Shown in pieces: positions 34,261 through 43,584 of a stretch of 64,000 nt of DNA; the first letter of the stretch is position 1, and each line of letters starts with the position of its first letter. Below the pieces are notes generated by a model. The model searched no databases, was not told the origin of the DNA, and was given only the letters and a program-made list of their open reading frames with translations. The stretch is from Actinocorallia sp. API 0066. Lineage in GTDB: Bacteria > Actinomycetota > Actinomycetes > Streptosporangiales > Streptosporangiaceae. The DNA lies in assembly GCF_020991275.1 (NCBI RefSeq), contig NZ_JAJLQY010000003.1, forward strand, positions 615,205 to 679,204, in the 5' to 3' direction. The translations under genes were made by a program, and so were the position numbers.

Positions 34261-35454
34261 TCAGGACAGGTGCACCCACAGCCGCTCGGGCCTGCGCGCG
34301 CCCGAGCGCTTGCGCCACTGGAGCGGGTCGCCGGTCAGCCTCAGGTCCGGGTGCCGGGTCGTCAGCGCCGCCAGCACCTCCTCCAGGACGGCGACGGCCA
34401 GCCACTTGCCGAGGCAGATGTGCGGTCCGGCGCCGAACGCGAAGTGGTCGTCGGCGTTGGCCCGCTCGAAGTCGACATCGCGCGGCGCGGGGAACACGTC
34501 GGGGTCGGCGCTCGCCCCGTACTTGCCGAGGATGAGGATGCTCCCGGCCGGGATCTGGACCCCACCGAGCTCGGTGTCGCGGGCGGCGATGCGCGGCGGG
34601 CCGTCGTCGCCGCTGGCCGGACGGGTCCGCAGCAGCTCCTGGACGGCGCCGGGGATCAGCGCGGGCTCGTCGATGAGGCGCCGCCACTGCTCGGGGTGGG
34701 TGAGCAGGTAGTAGACCATCGCGGTGATCATCGTGGTGGTGGTCTCCCATCCGCCCGCGATGACGTTCGCGCCCACCATGACGGCCTCCTGCCTGGTCAC
34801 CTCCTTGCCGCGGCCCTCGATGTAGGCGGACAGCATGTCCCCGCGCGTCCCGTTCTGCTCGCGTTCGACGAGCTGTCCGCCAATGTATCCGCACATCTCC
34901 ATGACGGCGGCGCGGGCGTCGGCGGGGTCGGCGAAGTTGAGGAACCGGTCGCCCCAGCCGATGAAGAGCGGGAGGGCCTCCTCCGGGACGCCCAGCGTCT
35001 CGCCGAGGACCTCCAGGGTGAGCGGGATCGCGAAGTCGGCGACGAGGTCCACCCGCTCCTGCCCGGCGAGCCCGTCGAGCTTGGCGGCGACCTGCCCGGC
35101 GAGCCGCTCGCGCCGCGTGTTGACGGCGCCGCGGGTGAACTGCCGGGTCGCGGGGCGGCGCACCCGCAGGTGGTCCTCGCCCTGCATGGCCAGGAGGCTG
35201 CCCTGGAGGGGCACGACGCCGGGGATGGGCTGAACGGGCTGGTGGAACAGGTCGGGGGTCTCGAACACGTGCTTGAGGAGCGCGTGGCCGTTGACGAGGA
35301 AGGCGGGACGGTCCGCGAGGTCCATCCAGATCGGCCAGACACCGGGTCCGAGCTCAAAATAGATCGGGTTCAGCTCCGCGGTTGACTCGCCTTTGTCGAA
35401 GGGGTACCTCGGGCTCCCGTCATAGGGGCATGCGGGGGCTTCGGCCTTCACCAT
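34261..35454 (-). CDS. Cytochrome P450
   Basis: A 397-residue soluble bacterial P450. The I-helix oxygen motif is NVIAGGWETTTTM, the K-helix ExxR is ELLR, and the heme loop is FAFGAGPHICLGKWLA with the axial Cys. It lacks a membrane anchor and a fused reductase, and no ferredoxin gene is adjacent. It is divergent from an MftR-like regulator, with paired inverted sites between them, and near a mycofactocin-coupled dehydrogenase. A role in oxidising an alcohol, terpenoid or fatty substrate in that redox system is plausible but inferred. Confidence 0.92.
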   Translation of the reverse strand: MVKAEAPACPYDGSPRYPFDKGESTAELNPIYFELGPGVWPIWMDLADRPAFLVNGHALLKHVFETPDLFHQPVQPIPGVVPLQGSLLAMQGEDHLRVRRPATRQFTRGAVNTRRERLAGQVAAKLDGLAGQERVDLVADFAIPLTLEVLGETLGVPEEALPLFIGWGDRFLNFADPADARAAVMEMCGYIGGQLVEREQNGTRGDMLSAYIEGRGKEVTRQEAVMVGANVIAGGWETTTTMITAMVYYLLTHPEQWRRLIDEPALIPGAVQELLRTRPASGDDGPPRIAARDTELGGVQIPAGSILILGKYGASADPDVFPAPRDVDFERANADDHFAFGAGPHICLGKWLAVAVLEEVLAALTTRHPDLRLTGDPLQWRKRSGARRPERLWVHLS

Positions 35455-35523
35455 GGTGACGTACTCCGGGGGATTCGAGGGGCGATCGCTACTGGCGCGT
35501 CAAAGATCGTAAACATTCCCACC

Positions 35524-35570
35524 AGAGGTGATCAAGGGCAGTATTTCCGCCGCCACGCACCATCACCTCT
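35524..35570. promoter_or_regulatory. Paired inverted sites between the P450 and TetR genes
   Basis: AGAGGTGAT at 35524-35532 and its exact reverse complement at 35562-35570, 29 bases apart, in the divergent gap. A likely binding site for the TetR-type regulator next to it. Confidence 0.6.
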
Positions 35571-35685
35571 TCTGTCGGTGTTCCGGCCCGGAAACGGCAC
35601 GTTTTCGGGCGCGCGTTCGCGGTGGCCGGACGGCCGTGGGAGCCTGGTCCGCGCAGGGGTGGAGCCGAGCGGGCGGTGCTTGACG

Positions 35686-36297
35686 ATGACGAGGCGGCGG
35701 GTGACCTCGCGGGACGCGGTGGAGCGCACGGCTTTCGCGCTGTTCGCGGCACGGGGCTTCGACGGCACCACCGTCGACGACATCGCGACGGCGGCCGGGA
35801 TAGGCCGCCGGACGTTCTTCCGTTACTTCCCGTCCAAGAACGACCTTGTCTGGGGCGATTTTGAGAGCCGTCTCACGGCGTTCCGCGCGCTGCTGGCGGC
35901 GGCCGACGGGGACGAGCCGCTCATCGCGGTGCTGCGGCACGCGGTGCTGGAGTTCAACCGCTTCCCCGACCGCGAGGAGCCGTGGCACCGGCAGCGGATG
36001 CTGCTGATCCTGCGGGTGCCGACGCTGCAGGGCGACGCGACGCTCCGGTACACGGCGTGGCGCGCCGTCATCACCGACTATGTGGCGGAACGCACCGGAG
36101 CGTCCGCGACGTCGCTGTTGCCGCTGCTCGCGGGCAACGTGCTGCTGGCCGCGTCGGTGTCGGCTTACGAGGCGTGGCTCGCCGAGGACGCCACCGAGCC
36201 GCTGCTGACGCTGCTGGACCGCGCGCTGCGGCACGCGGCCGAGGGGCTGGACGTGGCGCTGGCGGAACACACGGGGGAGCGCCTCCCCCGGGAGTAG
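35686..36297 (+). CDS. TetR-family regulator, MftR-like (mycofactocin type)
   Basis: A 203-residue regulator. The HTH is RTAFALFAARGFDGTTVDDIATAAGIGRRTFFRYFPSKNDLVWGDF, and the ligand domain begins LIAVLRHAVLEFNRF ... HRQRMLLIL. I recognise the GRRTFFRYFPSKND-x-x-WGDF segment and the HRxRMxLIL pattern from MftR, the mycofactocin-system regulator that senses long-chain acyl-CoA. I chose the ATG before the HTH; the upstream frame looks non-coding. It lies between a P450 and a mycofactocin-coupled SDR. Whether it is MftR itself or a paralogue cannot be settled here. Confidence 0.82.
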   Translation: MTRRRVTSRDAVERTAFALFAARGFDGTTVDDIATAAGIGRRTFFRYFPSKNDLVWGDFESRLTAFRALLAAADGDEPLIAVLRHAVLEFNRFPDREEPWHRQRMLLILRVPTLQGDATLRYTAWRAVITDYVAERTGASATSLLPLLAGNVLLAASVSAYEAWLAEDATEPLLTLLDRALRHAAEGLDVALAEHTGERLPRE

Positions 36298-36318
36298 GGA
36301 AGGCGCTCAGGGCGGTGG

Positions 36319-37125
36319 TCAGCGATTGAGCGCGCCGAGGTCGACGGGGAGCTGGGCGCCGGTGATGTACTTGCCTTCGTCGGAGGCGAGGAACGCGACG
36401 ATGTTCGCGATGTCCTCGGGCTCGACCATCTGGTAGGGCAGGGTCGGCATGTAGATCGGGCCGAGCAGGGGCGACGAGGCGAGGAGGTCGCCCATCGACA
36501 TGTCGGTCATGCCGGTCCGCACGCCGTGGGGGTGCACGGTGTTGACGCGGATGTCGTGCTCGCCGAGTTCGTTGGCCAGCACCTTGGCGAGGCCGACGAC
36601 GCCGTGCTTGGAGCTGGCGTAGTGGGCGAGGAAGGGCAGCCCCTTCAGGCCCGCGACGGAGCTGGTGATGATGACCGACCCTCCACGGCCCTGCTCGATG
36701 AGCACCGGGACGGTCGCCTTCACCGTCTTCCACACGCCCGTGAGGTTGGTGTCGATGACGTCCTGCCACTGCTCCTCGTCGAGCTCCCACGTCCTGCCGT
36801 AGTTCACGATCCCGGCGTTGGCGACGACGACGTCGAGCCCGCCGAACGCCGCGACGCCCTCCGCCACGACGGCCTGGAGCGCGGCGAGGTCCCGCACGTC
36901 GGCCTTGCGGGCGATGATCCGGCGGCCCCGCTCCTCGACGAGCTTGGCCGTCTCGTCCAGGTCGTCCTGGGTCGCGGCGGCGTAGCCGACGAACGTGCTC
37001 GCGGCGGCCACGAGGTCGACCGCGATGATGTCCGCGCCCTCGGCGGCGAGCCTGACGGCCTCCGCCCTGCCCTGCCCGCGCGCCGCACCGGTGATGAAGG
37101 CGACTCTGCCTTCCAGACGTCCCAT
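36319..37125 (-). CDS. Mycofactocin-coupled SDR-family oxidoreductase
   Basis: A 268-residue short-chain dehydrogenase with a tightly held NAD that is recycled by the peptide cofactor mycofactocin. Cofactor site TGAARGQGR, then the family insertion IAVDLVAAAST ... ATQDDLDETAKLVEERGRRIIARKADVRD, NAG in VVANAGIVNYG, and the catalytic Ser and Tyr-x3-Lys in TSSVAGLKG and HYASSKHG. The ARGQGR loop and the extra loop after the second strand are what I know from the mycofactocin-dependent subgroup. GAGAGG precedes the ATG. It converges on the MftR-like gene with a 21-base gap. No mft maturation genes are in the window. Confidence 0.88.
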   Translation of the reverse strand: MGRLEGRVAFITGAARGQGRAEAVRLAAEGADIIAVDLVAAASTFVGYAAATQDDLDETAKLVEERGRRIIARKADVRDLAALQAVVAEGVAAFGGLDVVVANAGIVNYGRTWELDEEQWQDVIDTNLTGVWKTVKATVPVLIEQGRGGSVIITSSVAGLKGLPFLAHYASSKHGVVGLAKVLANELGEHDIRVNTVHPHGVRTGMTDMSMGDLLASSPLLGPIYMPTLPYQMVEPEDIANIVAFLASDEGKYITGAQLPVDLGALNR

Positions 37126-37281
37126 GGAACCTCTCCTCTCGATCAGGCCCCGCCCCCGGCGGCCCGCCCAGGTCAAAGCCTGCTGCCGCCATGATGACAC
37201 CCGGTGCCATTTCCCGGCAAGACCACACCGACAATCCCTTTTCACCCGATGTGACACGGGCCCGCCGCATAGAATCGCGGC

Positions 37282-37602
37282 GTGGGCCACGGGGTGACGG
37301 CGGAGCAGCGCGAGCGTGTCCTGTTCTTCCTGCCCGACATCGCCGACTGGCCGCTGCCGGAAGCGTCCTGGGAGCGCGTGAACGGGCTCCTCGCGGCGCT
37401 GGAGGACGCCGCGCTGTCCGACGACGGCGCGGAGTTCGGCAGGCTCACCCGCGCGCTGGAGGCCGTCTCGCCGCCCCGCGCGCACGCCCGGGTGTCCGAG
37501 CAGCGGGCCGAGCCGCCCGCGCCGGTGCGCGAACGGCTGAACCGGCTGCGGGAGATCCTCGCGGGCGCGCCGGAGGAGGAGCCGGGAGACGATGCTGGGT
37601 GA
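37282..37602 (+). CDS. CATRA system-associated small protein
   Basis: A 106-residue helical protein. The pattern is RERVLFFLPDIADWPLPEASWERVNGLLAAL, then PAPVRERLNRLREIL at the end. This matches what I know of the small first component of CATRA (caspase and TPR-repeat associated) conflict loci. GTG at 37282 starts only 7 bases after a TAGAAT -10-like box, so the mRNA may be leaderless; GTG at 37294 is the alternative start. It overlaps the next gene by 11 bases and is surely co-expressed with it. Biochemical function unknown. Confidence 0.75.
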   Translation: MGHGVTAEQRERVLFFLPDIADWPLPEASWERVNGLLAALEDAALSDDGAEFGRLTRALEAVSPPRAHARVSEQRAEPPAPVRERLNRLREILAGAPEEEPGDDAG

Positions 37603-39091
37603 CCCTTCGCTCGTCGTCCACCTGTGCGCCGTCGCGCGCGCCGCGTCCCACCCCCCGCTGCGCGCCGCGTGGACGGCGCTGCGCGACGCCCACGGCCTGA
37701 CCGAGGTCGCCGGTTCCCTCACCGCCCTCGACGCGGGCGCCTCCGGCCTCGTCGTCGCCGCCGAGAGCGCGGACGGCTCCGTGCAGAGCGTCCTGCGCCG
37801 CCGCCACGACCTCCTGTACTGGTCGGTCGCCCTCCCCGCCGCGCAGGGCTGGGACGCCGCCGACCGCGCCTGGCACGCCCTCACCCACCCCCAGGAACCC
37901 TTTGACGGCCCGGACGAACCCGTCGGAGGACGGGAAGCCGCTCCGGCGTGGGCGGTGGGCGAGAGCCGGGTGTTCGTCGCGCATGCGGGAGACACCGACG
38001 ATCCCGGGCTGACAGCCGCCGTCCGCCAGCAGCTCCCCGGCCCCGCCGAGGAGGTGGCCGTCAGCGCGTGGGAAACCCCCGACCTCCTGGTGTGCGAGGC
38101 CCCCGGACCCGACGACCGCTCCCTACGCCGGATCGCCGTCGTCGCCGGGCCGCCGGGACAGGGCGCGCAGGCCGACGCGTGGCTGTGGAGCGACAGCCGG
38201 GACGTGCCGCCGCCCCTCGCCCGCCACCTCGCGCACGCCGCCAAGGTCAGGCACCAGATCCGGGTGCACGCGGCGGCCGGGCCCGCCCCCGACGCCGGGG
38301 CCGCCGCCGACCGGGCGCTGGCCGACGCGTCCGGCGCGGGCCTGGACGCGCTCGTGGACGCGCGGGAGGCGCTGCTGGCCCGCCTCACCGGCCTGGACGG
38401 GCTGAACCGGCGGCTCCTCGGGCTCCGGGAGATGGGCAGGACCGTCGCGATCGCCGCCGCCAACCTGGAGTCCGCCGCGGGAGGCAGGACCGGCCCCTTC
38501 GCCGACGACCTCGCACTCGCCCGCTGGTTCGGCGACGTCATCGCCGACGAGACCGCCTACCTCGACCTGGACCGCGAACGGGTCAGGGACACCCTCGACC
38601 TCCTCACCGCCCGGTTCGACGCCGCCCTCCAGCGGGACAGGCAGCGCCTGGACACGGCGGAGGAGGCCCGGCGGCGGCGCGGCGAGCGCGTCACGCTGCT
38701 CCAGACAGCGCTCGTAGGCGCGGCGCTGATGGTGCTCGCCGCCGTGCAGGCGTTCGAGTACCGGGTGGACTTCCTGCCCGCCTCGACCATGCCCGCCGTC
38801 ATCGCCCTCCTCGGCGCGCTCTCCCTCAGCCTGGCGACGCTCGTCCTCGCCGTCTCCTCGGCGGGCGCCGGATACGAACTCCTCGTCCGCTTCTTCGGCG
38901 GCCTCGCCACCGCCTCGGCCGGATGGGTCGCCCTCGACCTCCTCTACCAGGCCGCCGCCGACCGGGCAGCCCCCGCACCCGTCATCTGGGCCGTGATGGT
39001 GCTCCTCCTGCCCGTCGGCTGGGCGACCGTCCGGTGGCTCGCCTCGGAACACGGCCTCAGGCTCCGACGTGCAGATACGCCGCCCACGTGA
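37592..39091 (+). CDS. CATRA conflict system caspase/TPR-associated membrane protein
   Basis: A 499-residue protein. The first 340 residues are soluble: an N-terminal domain (LVVHLCAVARAASHPPLRAAWTAL), a central region with RRHDLLYWSVALP, and a coiled, charged helix region (about 300-365). Four membrane segments follow at about 370-475, in the pattern of a C-terminal helical bundle. This layout is the family that travels with a small helical protein and a CHAT protease in CATRA loci. It may form the membrane-acting part activated by the protease. Its last 35 bases overlap the end of the convergent CHAT gene. Confidence 0.8.
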   Translation: MLGDPSLVVHLCAVARAASHPPLRAAWTALRDAHGLTEVAGSLTALDAGASGLVVAAESADGSVQSVLRRRHDLLYWSVALPAAQGWDAADRAWHALTHPQEPFDGPDEPVGGREAAPAWAVGESRVFVAHAGDTDDPGLTAAVRQQLPGPAEEVAVSAWETPDLLVCEAPGPDDRSLRRIAVVAGPPGQGAQADAWLWSDSRDVPPPLARHLAHAAKVRHQIRVHAAAGPAPDAGAAADRALADASGAGLDALVDAREALLARLTGLDGLNRRLLGLREMGRTVAIAAANLESAAGGRTGPFADDLALARWFGDVIADETAYLDLDRERVRDTLDLLTARFDAALQRDRQRLDTAEEARRRRGERVTLLQTALVGAALMVLAAVQAFEYRVDFLPASTMPAVIALLGALSLSLATLVLAVSSAGAGYELLVRFFGGLATASAGWVALDLLYQAAADRAAPAPVIWAVMVLLLPVGWATVRWLASEHGLRLRRADTPPT

Positions 39092-42000
39092 ACGGATTCC
39101 CCGGATCCTCCTCCCGCGCCTTCAACACCGCCTCCCGAAGCGCGTAAGCCGCCCGCGCCGTCTCCGGCGGCCGTGTGCCTCCGTGGGTGAGGTCGCGGTA
39201 GAAGGCGATCGCCAGGAGGGCGGCGGGCACGTCCGCGACGGGCCACAGCGTCCCCACCACCTGCCGGTACCCGGCCGTGAGGAACCCGCCGGTGATGTGC
39301 AGGGACTCGTCCACCTCGCCCCGGACGGGATCGGTGCTGCTGCACGCGGACAGGAACGCCAGGTCCGCGTGCAGCCGCAGCCGGGCGAGCGCCTCGACCG
39401 TCAGCGGCTCGGCGAGGTGGTCGTGCAGCAGCAGCCGGGACGGCCCGCTGAGGTCGTCGCCCACCCCGTGGCAGGCGAAGTGGCCGACGGGGTGCCGCGC
39501 GACCTCCGCGAGCACCGCCGCCCGCGTCGCCTCCGCGCCCCGCAGGCACCGCGCGTCCGGCACGAGCCGAGAGATCGCCTCCGCCTCCCGCGCGACCCCG
39601 CGCAGCGGCGCGGCTCCGGGCGTCTCCGGCTGCGCCACCACGAGGACGCCGGGCGCGGCCACGGGCTCCCGCCCCAGGACCTCGCCCAGCATCCGGAGCG
39701 TCGGAACGGCGGACGACACGGCGCGGTCGAGCGCGCTCCGCCGGGCGTCGCCCGGATGCCCGGCCGCGTGCAGCGGCAGATACGCCACGTTCCCGACGGG
39801 GCACCACCGCACCCGGCGCGGGCCAGGCCCGGCGGGCGGCCGCGCGTCGAGGGCGTCCAGGACGGGCCCGACGGCGGCGTCCCACGTCCAGCGCAGCCGG
39901 TCCGCCAGCGCCTCCGCCGACCGCGACCAGACCGCCGCCCGCAGCGCGTTCGCCTCGGCCTCGACGGCCTCCCCCGTGAGCGCGGGCAGCGGGAGCGTCT
40001 CGACCCCCTCCCGCGAGACGACGAGGGCGTGTCCGCCGTCGTCGCCCGCGACGAGCATGACGACGGGGACGTCGTCCAGGAGCGCGATGAGCCGGGCGAA
40101 CGACGGGGGCCGCAGGAAGTCCGCGAAGCCCGGCGCCGCCCGGACCCGGCCCAGCAGTTCCGCCCACGCGTCCCTCAGCTCCGCCCGTTCGCGCCGCGCC
40201 CGCTCGCCGGGCGCCTGGGCCGTCCCGTCGGCCGCCGGGCCCGCGGCGAGCGGCTCAGCGCTGTCCAGGAGGCGCGTGCGGACGCGCAGCGCCCGGTACG
40301 CGGCGGCGGCCTCGGGCAGCCGCTCGTCCAGCGCCGCGAGGTCCTCGCGCAGGTCGTGCCCGTCGGCGAGCAGCACCCCCCGGGTCCGCTCCAGCAGCTC
40401 CACCGCGCGCCGCGGATCGCCCGCGCGCAGCGCCGCCCGCGCGGCGCGCGCGCCGAGCCCCGACAGGTGCCTGAGCCGCATCCTGCGGTCGGTCCAGCCC
40501 ATCGCCAGCGGGGCGAGCGACGACAGCAGGTCGGCCGCCTCCCCGTAGGCGCGGACCGCCGCGTCCGGGTCGGGTCCCGCGGCGGCGACGTCAGCGAACC
40601 CGCACGCGGCGGTGAACCGGGACACGGGGTCGGCGTCCGGGTCCGCGCCGACCGCCGCGAACAGGGCGCGGGCCTCCGGCAGCGCGCCCGGACGCCCGGT
40701 CCGCCCGTGGACCAGGACGAGGACGCCGCCGAGCAACGCCAGGTAGCTGGTCCGGTGCTCCCCCGCGTCCGGCGCGTCGGCCAGCGCGCGGCGGGCGCTG
40801 TCCTCGGCGGCCAGCAGGGGCGCGGTCTCGCCGGTCCGCTCGGCGAGCCGGAGGCGGGTTGCGCAGAGGTTGGCGAAGAGGGGTCCGGTCAGGGCGGGGT
40901 CGGTGCCCGGCGACCCGGTGACGGCGACCAACAGGCGCTCGGCCTCCACGAGCGGGGCGGGATCGCCGTACAGCTCAGCCTGCCGGGTGAGCAGCACGGC
41001 GAGCGCGTTGTTCACGGCGGGGCGCCGGAAGTCGCCGTCGGGGACGCGGCCGAGGGCCCAGCGCGCCGCGCCGATCGCGCTTGCCAGGAGCGCGGCGTCG
41101 CGGTGCCGCTCGAACAGCGCGTAGTGCAGATGGCAGAAGGTGCTGAGGATGTTCGGGGCGTGCTGCGCGTCCTCGGTCAGGGTCCGCATGACCTCCGCCG
41201 TCAACTCCTGCGCCTCGGCGAGCGCGAAGCCGTCCTCCTCGTGGTCGTGGCGGGTGAGCAGGCCGGTCGCGAGGTTCATCAGGTAGAACGCGCGGTCCAC
41301 GTGCCCGTCAGGGGTGCGCGCCACCGCGTGCCGCAGCTGCTCGACCGCCTCGTCGAGCCGTGCGGCGTCGCCGGTCCTGACATGGGCGAGGCGCAGCAGG
41401 CTGCTGAGGTTGTTGCGGGCGCGCGCGCTGTCGGGCGCGGCGGCGACGGCCGCACGCGCCACCGCGAGCGCCTCGGTGAGCGACTCCTCTTTGAAGTCGC
41501 GCACACAGGCCGCGTGCAGGACGTAGGCGAGGCTCGCCAGGGCCTCCGGGACCGACTCCGGGTGCGCCGCCCCGCTCACCGCGACGGCCTCCCGCGCGAG
41601 TGTGACGGCCTCGTCCAGGAAGGCGTCCCGGCCCGTCGCCTCGAACAGCGCGCAGAGCACCTGCCCCCTGAGGTCCGGAAGGCGCGCCGCGTACTTCCAG
41701 TCCGACTCCACCGCCTCGGACGCGCGGCGCAGGACCGCGGCGGCCTCCACGAGCCCGTCCGCCGAGCCCTCGGCGACGGCGCAGTGGAAGAGGACGTCTC
41801 CGGCGACCAGCAGCCGGTAGGCGCGGGTCTGCGGGTCCAGCCCCGGAGCGTCCGGCTTGTACCGCTCGCCCTCCAGCGCGCTCCTCGCCTCGCCGATCAG
41901 CGCGCGCTCACCCGTCGCCACGTGCAGGTCGCGCAGGCACATCGCCAGAAGGAGGACGGCGTTGGCGTCCGGCCGCTCCCCCTCGGCGTGCGGCCGGAGC

Positions 42001-43484
42001 AGGGCCGCGCAGTCCGCCAGGACGGACGGGTCGGTGCGGCCGCCGGGCGCGATCGCCAGCCCGGCGACCATCCTGCCGGTCTCCAGCGCCTCGGGCCCGC
42101 CCGGGTCCAGGCCGTCCAGGACGGGGCGCAGCAGCGGCGCGGCGAGCTCCACGATCCGCCGCCGGGCGCGGAAGAGGTACGCCTCGTGGAGGAGGACGAC
42201 GGCGTAGCGCAGCTCCCCGGGGTCGCCAGCGGCGGCCAGGTCGAGCGCCCGCCGGATCCAACGGCCGATCGCGGACTCTCCTCGCGGGGTGGGCGACCGC
42301 GCGTACTCGAAGAACGCGACACCGCGCGCGAGCACGTCCCAGTCGCCCTCCTCGTCGCCGTCCGGCAGCCCGTCGAGCAGCTCCGCCGCCTCCCTGACCA
42401 GATCCTCGTCCGCCGCGTCGCCGTCCGCGCGGAACAGCCGGACCAGCCGGGCGGCGAGCCCGGCCCGCCAGCGCGGCGTGGCGGCGGCCCGCTCGGGGTG
42501 CGCGGCGATCAGCCCGCGCAGGGCCGCCACCACACGTGCGGTCCAGACGGGCTCGCTCGTCTCCTCGTGCATCACCTCGCAGCCCAGGACGACCCTGAGC
42601 CTCGCCTCGACGGCGTCGTCCTCGTCCAGCGGGCCCGGCAGCGCCGCGGCGAGCCGGACCACCGCCGGGCCGAGCCGCACGGTGTCCCGCTCCAGCACGT
42701 GCAGCTTCACCGCGATGAAAGCCGTCCACACCGCCACGAACGAGCGCGGGGTCTCGGCGGCGTCGAAGCGCGCGAGCAACGCGTCCGCCTCCGCCGTGGC
42801 CCGCAGCGCCGCCCGGTACCGCGCGGGGTCGGCGCTCCGCTCGCCGTCGCCGTGCAGGAGGCGCGACAGGTCGAGCAGCGTGTTCACCCGTGACTCCGCC
42901 TCGACCGGACGGACGGGGACGTCCGCCGGGCCGGGCGTCCGCAGCCAGATGAGCGCCAGGAGCCGCAGGGCGTCCTCCCGCAGGGGTTCGGGGACCCCGC
43001 CCGCCGCCAGCCGCAGGAGGGCGGCACCGAGCCGGTCGAGCAGCTCCACGTCCTCGATCTCGTGGATCTCGTCCAGCGCCTTGTCCCGCGCGGCGGCGGG
43101 GTCGCGGTCGTGCGCGCCGACGAAGAACAGGATGTCGAACAGCCAGGTGAGGTCGTCCGGGAGTTCGTCGGTGTGGCGCAGCACCGGAAGCAGGCACGTG
43201 ATCGCGGCGTCGAGGTCCGCGCGGTCCGTGCCGGGGCCCGCGCTCTGCCGGGCGAGGTGGTAGCGGGCGACCAGGATCCGGGTCTCCGGCGTCTCCCGGC
43301 GCCGCGCCGCGCGGGCCACCAGGACGGCGTCGTCGGACAGCAGCGGCCGCGCGTCGCCCGTGCGCGCCCAGTGCGCCAGGACCTCCCCGAGTTCCCCGTT
43401 CCCGCGCCGCGCCAGCCTCCGGTCGACGGCCACGGGCAGCCAGGCCAGCAGCAGGGTCGTGACGAGCACCGCCGTCAACAGCAT
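39057..43484 (-). CDS. TPR-CHAT protein (caspase-like protease) of the CATRA system
   Basis: A 1475-residue protein. A single N-terminal hydrophobic helix (residues 2-19) anchors it, then about 1100 residues of TPR-like helical repeats (for example SARARNNLSSLLRLAHVRTGDAARLDEAVEQLRHAV) and a C-terminal CHAT protease. The catalytic dyad is visible: His1339 in HFACHG and Cys1381 in FLSACSS, followed by the family's GGFLTAGYRQVVGTLWPVAD. By family knowledge such proteins sense a signal through TPRs and then cut partner proteins. The partner is probably encoded by the convergent genes 37282-39091. ATG at 43484 is the first in frame before the membrane helix. Confidence 0.9.
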   Translation of the reverse strand: MLLTAVLVTTLLLAWLPVAVDRRLARRGNGELGEVLAHWARTGDARPLLSDDAVLVARAARRRETPETRILVARYHLARQSAGPGTDRADLDAAITCLLPVLRHTDELPDDLTWLFDILFFVGAHDRDPAAARDKALDEIHEIEDVELLDRLGAALLRLAAGGVPEPLREDALRLLALIWLRTPGPADVPVRPVEAESRVNTLLDLSRLLHGDGERSADPARYRAALRATAEADALLARFDAAETPRSFVAVWTAFIAVKLHVLERDTVRLGPAVVRLAAALPGPLDEDDAVEARLRVVLGCEVMHEETSEPVWTARVVAALRGLIAAHPERAAATPRWRAGLAARLVRLFRADGDAADEDLVREAAELLDGLPDGDEEGDWDVLARGVAFFEYARSPTPRGESAIGRWIRRALDLAAAGDPGELRYAVVLLHEAYLFRARRRIVELAAPLLRPVLDGLDPGGPEALETGRMVAGLAIAPGGRTDPSVLADCAALLRPHAEGERPDANAVLLLAMCLRDLHVATGERALIGEARSALEGERYKPDAPGLDPQTRAYRLLVAGDVLFHCAVAEGSADGLVEAAAVLRRASEAVESDWKYAARLPDLRGQVLCALFEATGRDAFLDEAVTLAREAVAVSGAAHPESVPEALASLAYVLHAACVRDFKEESLTEALAVARAAVAAAPDSARARNNLSSLLRLAHVRTGDAARLDEAVEQLRHAVARTPDGHVDRAFYLMNLATGLLTRHDHEEDGFALAEAQELTAEVMRTLTEDAQHAPNILSTFCHLHYALFERHRDAALLASAIGAARWALGRVPDGDFRRPAVNNALAVLLTRQAELYGDPAPLVEAERLLVAVTGSPGTDPALTGPLFANLCATRLRLAERTGETAPLLAAEDSARRALADAPDAGEHRTSYLALLGGVLVLVHGRTGRPGALPEARALFAAVGADPDADPVSRFTAACGFADVAAAGPDPDAAVRAYGEAADLLSSLAPLAMGWTDRRMRLRHLSGLGARAARAALRAGDPRRAVELLERTRGVLLADGHDLREDLAALDERLPEAAAAYRALRVRTRLLDSAEPLAAGPAADGTAQAPGERARRERAELRDAWAELLGRVRAAPGFADFLRPPSFARLIALLDDVPVVMLVAGDDGGHALVVSREGVETLPLPALTGEAVEAEANALRAAVWSRSAEALADRLRWTWDAAVGPVLDALDARPPAGPGPRRVRWCPVGNVAYLPLHAAGHPGDARRSALDRAVSSAVPTLRMLGEVLGREPVAAPGVLVVAQPETPGAAPLRGVAREAEAISRLVPDARCLRGAEATRAAVLAEVARHPVGHFACHGVGDDLSGPSRLLLHDHLAEPLTVEALARLRLHADLAFLSACSSTDPVRGEVDESLHITGGFLTAGYRQVVGTLWPVADVPAALLAIAFYRDLTHGGTRPPETARAAYALREAVLKAREEDPGNPFTWAAYLHVGA

Positions 43485-43584
43485 GCGTCCAGCAAAGCAC
43501 CCGGAAGCCCGGCGTCACCGCTGACCACCGGAAACGACCTGACCCGGACACCCTTTCTGCGGCACAGGACACATGCGCCCGGTT

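Noticed and set aside
36319..38541. Longer minus-strand version of the SDR reaching into the CATRA genes
   Set aside because: Upstream residues are Ser/Arg-rich and non-coding; the ATG at 37125 has a ribosome site and starts exactly at the SDR fold.
39069..42893. 1274-codon plus-strand frame over the TPR-CHAT gene
   Set aside because: Arg/Gly/Gln-rich antisense product; the minus strand has the CHAT dyad and TPR repeats.
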